From the NCBI GenBank assembly GCA_964432985.1, contig CAYSPT010000006.1, positions 62,001-126,000 of the forward strand: 64,000 nt of DNA, given 5' to 3'. The translations under genes were made by a program, and so were the position numbers. This stretch comes from CAYSPT01 sp964432985. GTDB taxonomy: Bacteria; Muiribacteriota; CAYSPT01. The notes beneath the pieces were generated by a model. The model did no database searches and was not told the origin of the DNA. It was given only the letters and a program-made list of their open reading frames with translations. Shown here one piece after another: positions 63,001 to 64,000 of the stretch. Each line of letters starts with the position of its first letter. Within the stretch, counting starts at the first letter, position 1.

Positions 63001-64000
63001 ATCCCGGGCGGAGAGGGCACGCCGGTAGAGGCGCACCTCGTCCAGGGACCCGTTGAAGTACTTCTGGTCCAGGGCGATGTCGGCGCAGCCTATGCCGAAG
63101 GGATCGGTTTTCGAGATGGCGACTTCCCCGGAGACTATCCCGCCGACGGTAACCTCCCCGTTGACATAGCCCAGGATATAGGAGCCGTCGTAGGTGACCG
63201 CCACGTGGGTCCAGGTATCAAGCGGGGCGGAGCCGAACTCCGCCTCCCACCGGTTCCCGCCGATGGAGCCGAACTTGTAGACCAGGTTAAGGGTGGGCTG
63301 GGCGGCCTGGTGGTCCAGGGTGACGTACACGGTGGCGGAGTGCCGGTTGTTGCGCGAATCGTAGATGCCCACCGGGTGGCTGTACGTGTAGTTGGGCGCG
63401 CCGCCTTTCATCCAGAAGGCCATGGTCAGGGCGTGGGTGGTTTGCAGGACGGGGTGGTTCTGAACCTCGACGTAATCGTCATCCCCGGCGCAGTTCACGG
63501 CGTAACCGTGCCGGCCGGTGTTCCACAGGGCGCCGTTTTTCAGCGTGCCTTCATTCTCGTGGGCGGTTTCGTCTTTAGCGGTGGTACCGGTGTTATCGTC
63601 GAAGGTGTAGTAGGCTACCAGCCCCATGTACTCGTACTCCACCTCCCGGGCCGTCAGTACCTTGTTGAAGATCTTGACGTCGTCGATGGTGCCCTTAAAG
63701 GAGGTAATGTTACTGTTTTTAGGCCAGGTCCCGATATTCAACGGGGCGTCGAAATCGAAGTCGTCGGTGGCGGTGGTCTGACCTTCAAGAACCCCGTTGA
63801 CATACAGGGAAAACGTCTCCTCCGTGGCCCAGGTGACGGTCACGAAGTACCATCGGTCGATCTCGGGTTTGGTAGTGGAAGTGATAGTTACACCATCGCC
63901 CATGGTGAAGACCAGCACGTCCTTGCGGTCGTCCACCTTCTTTTTGGTACGGTAGAGGCCGAATTGGTCGTTTGAGTCGCTCAAGATTGCTGTTCCCTGG
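56805..64000 (-). CDS. Giant modular surface protein, N-terminal part (5' end outside window)
   Basis: The frame is open from the right window edge to the gap, about 2398 codons, and begins inside a LamG domain, so the true start lies beyond the window. Domains in order (rough visible residues): LamG partial 1-120; LamG 122-340 (LVAYYTFDDNTGTTAKDETA); Ig-like 345-390; jelly-roll-like 392-560; GH43-like propeller 660-930 (YKMWYTAHDG, ESPNGVQWTKYGG); a second Ig-like 935-985; LamG 1000-1210, 1390-1610 and 1640-1850; jelly-roll 1870-2060; LamG 2080-2290; PD40 from 2330. LamG domains bind glycans or proteins, and each ends with the family's xxDEVxxYxRAL motif. The Ig-like unit EPDGxxDxTT occurs twice, showing internal duplication. 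With the 3' part the protein exceeds 3900 residues. Confidence 0.88.

Noticed and set aside
62251..63975. A 574-codon plus-strand open frame opposite the giant gene
   Set aside because: Its product is Gly/Val/Gln-rich with no domain or signal. It is the complement of clear LamG coding sequence in GC-rich DNA.

Overview
The window looks like a contig from an uncultured diderm (outer-membrane) bacterium, probably assembled from a metagenome. Evidence for an outer membrane is a secretin with PilMNOP-type alignment proteins, two Skp/OmpH-like periplasmic proteins, a candidate outer-membrane barrel protein and lipoproteins. I cannot place it in a phylum from sequence alone. I saw no rRNA, tRNA, CRISPR array, integrase or transposase. 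The scaffold contains one 100-N gap (56705-56804) whose flanks are an identical 55-bp overlap.

Left region (1-13.2 kb): a minus-strand operon runs from a divergent promoter pair near 6.5 kb. It encodes a 1551-residue secreted beta-propeller protein (PD40/TolB-like plus PQQ-like blades and Ig-like segments), then three class-III-signal pseudopilins (GspI-, GspK- and GspJ-like, the last cut by the window edge). Divergently, two tandem Skp/OmpH-like coiled-coil proteins precede a 1446-residue secreted protein whose C-terminal half resembles that of the minus-strand giant. Both promoters match the sigma-70 consensus hexamers exactly.

Housekeeping region (13.2-39 kb): cyclophilin-like protein; DNA repair (nfo, nfi, mutM); glycogen-debranching-type glucosidase; NtrB/NtrC-type two-component system; ABC-type binding protein; KtrAB potassium uptake; phosphodiesterase; mnmA; a zinc-ribbon/HARE-HTH-like protein; two nucleotidyltransferase-like proteins; an aminotransferase; STAS protein; YkgJ protein; thioredoxin-LemA-HtpX cluster; a double cyclic-nucleotide-binding protein facing a GAF/guanylate-cyclase protein whose 3' end it overlaps. 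Three related palindromic intergenic repeats lie at about 29.1, 31.1 and 43.2 kb.

Right region (39.1-64 kb): a tightly packed plus-strand locus encodes GspG-, GspH-, GspI- and GspJ-like pseudopilins, a PilM-PilN fusion, a PilO-PilP-like fusion, a secretin with N-terminal SLH-like and Ig-like domains, a small lipoprotein and a large lipoprotein of carboxypeptidase-regulatory-like repeats. The GspI-like protein carries a predicted beta-propeller inserted in its globular domain. Facing it is a minus-strand gene of at least 12 kb encoding a giant protein of LamG, Ig-like, GH43-like and PD40 modules, open at the window's right edge.

The unifying idea (inference) is a type II secretion/type IV pilus-like apparatus, present here as two pseudopilin sets, that assembles or exports giant beta-propeller surface proteins encoded beside it. 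No assembly ATPase (PilB/GspE) or platform protein (PilC/GspF) is encoded in the window.
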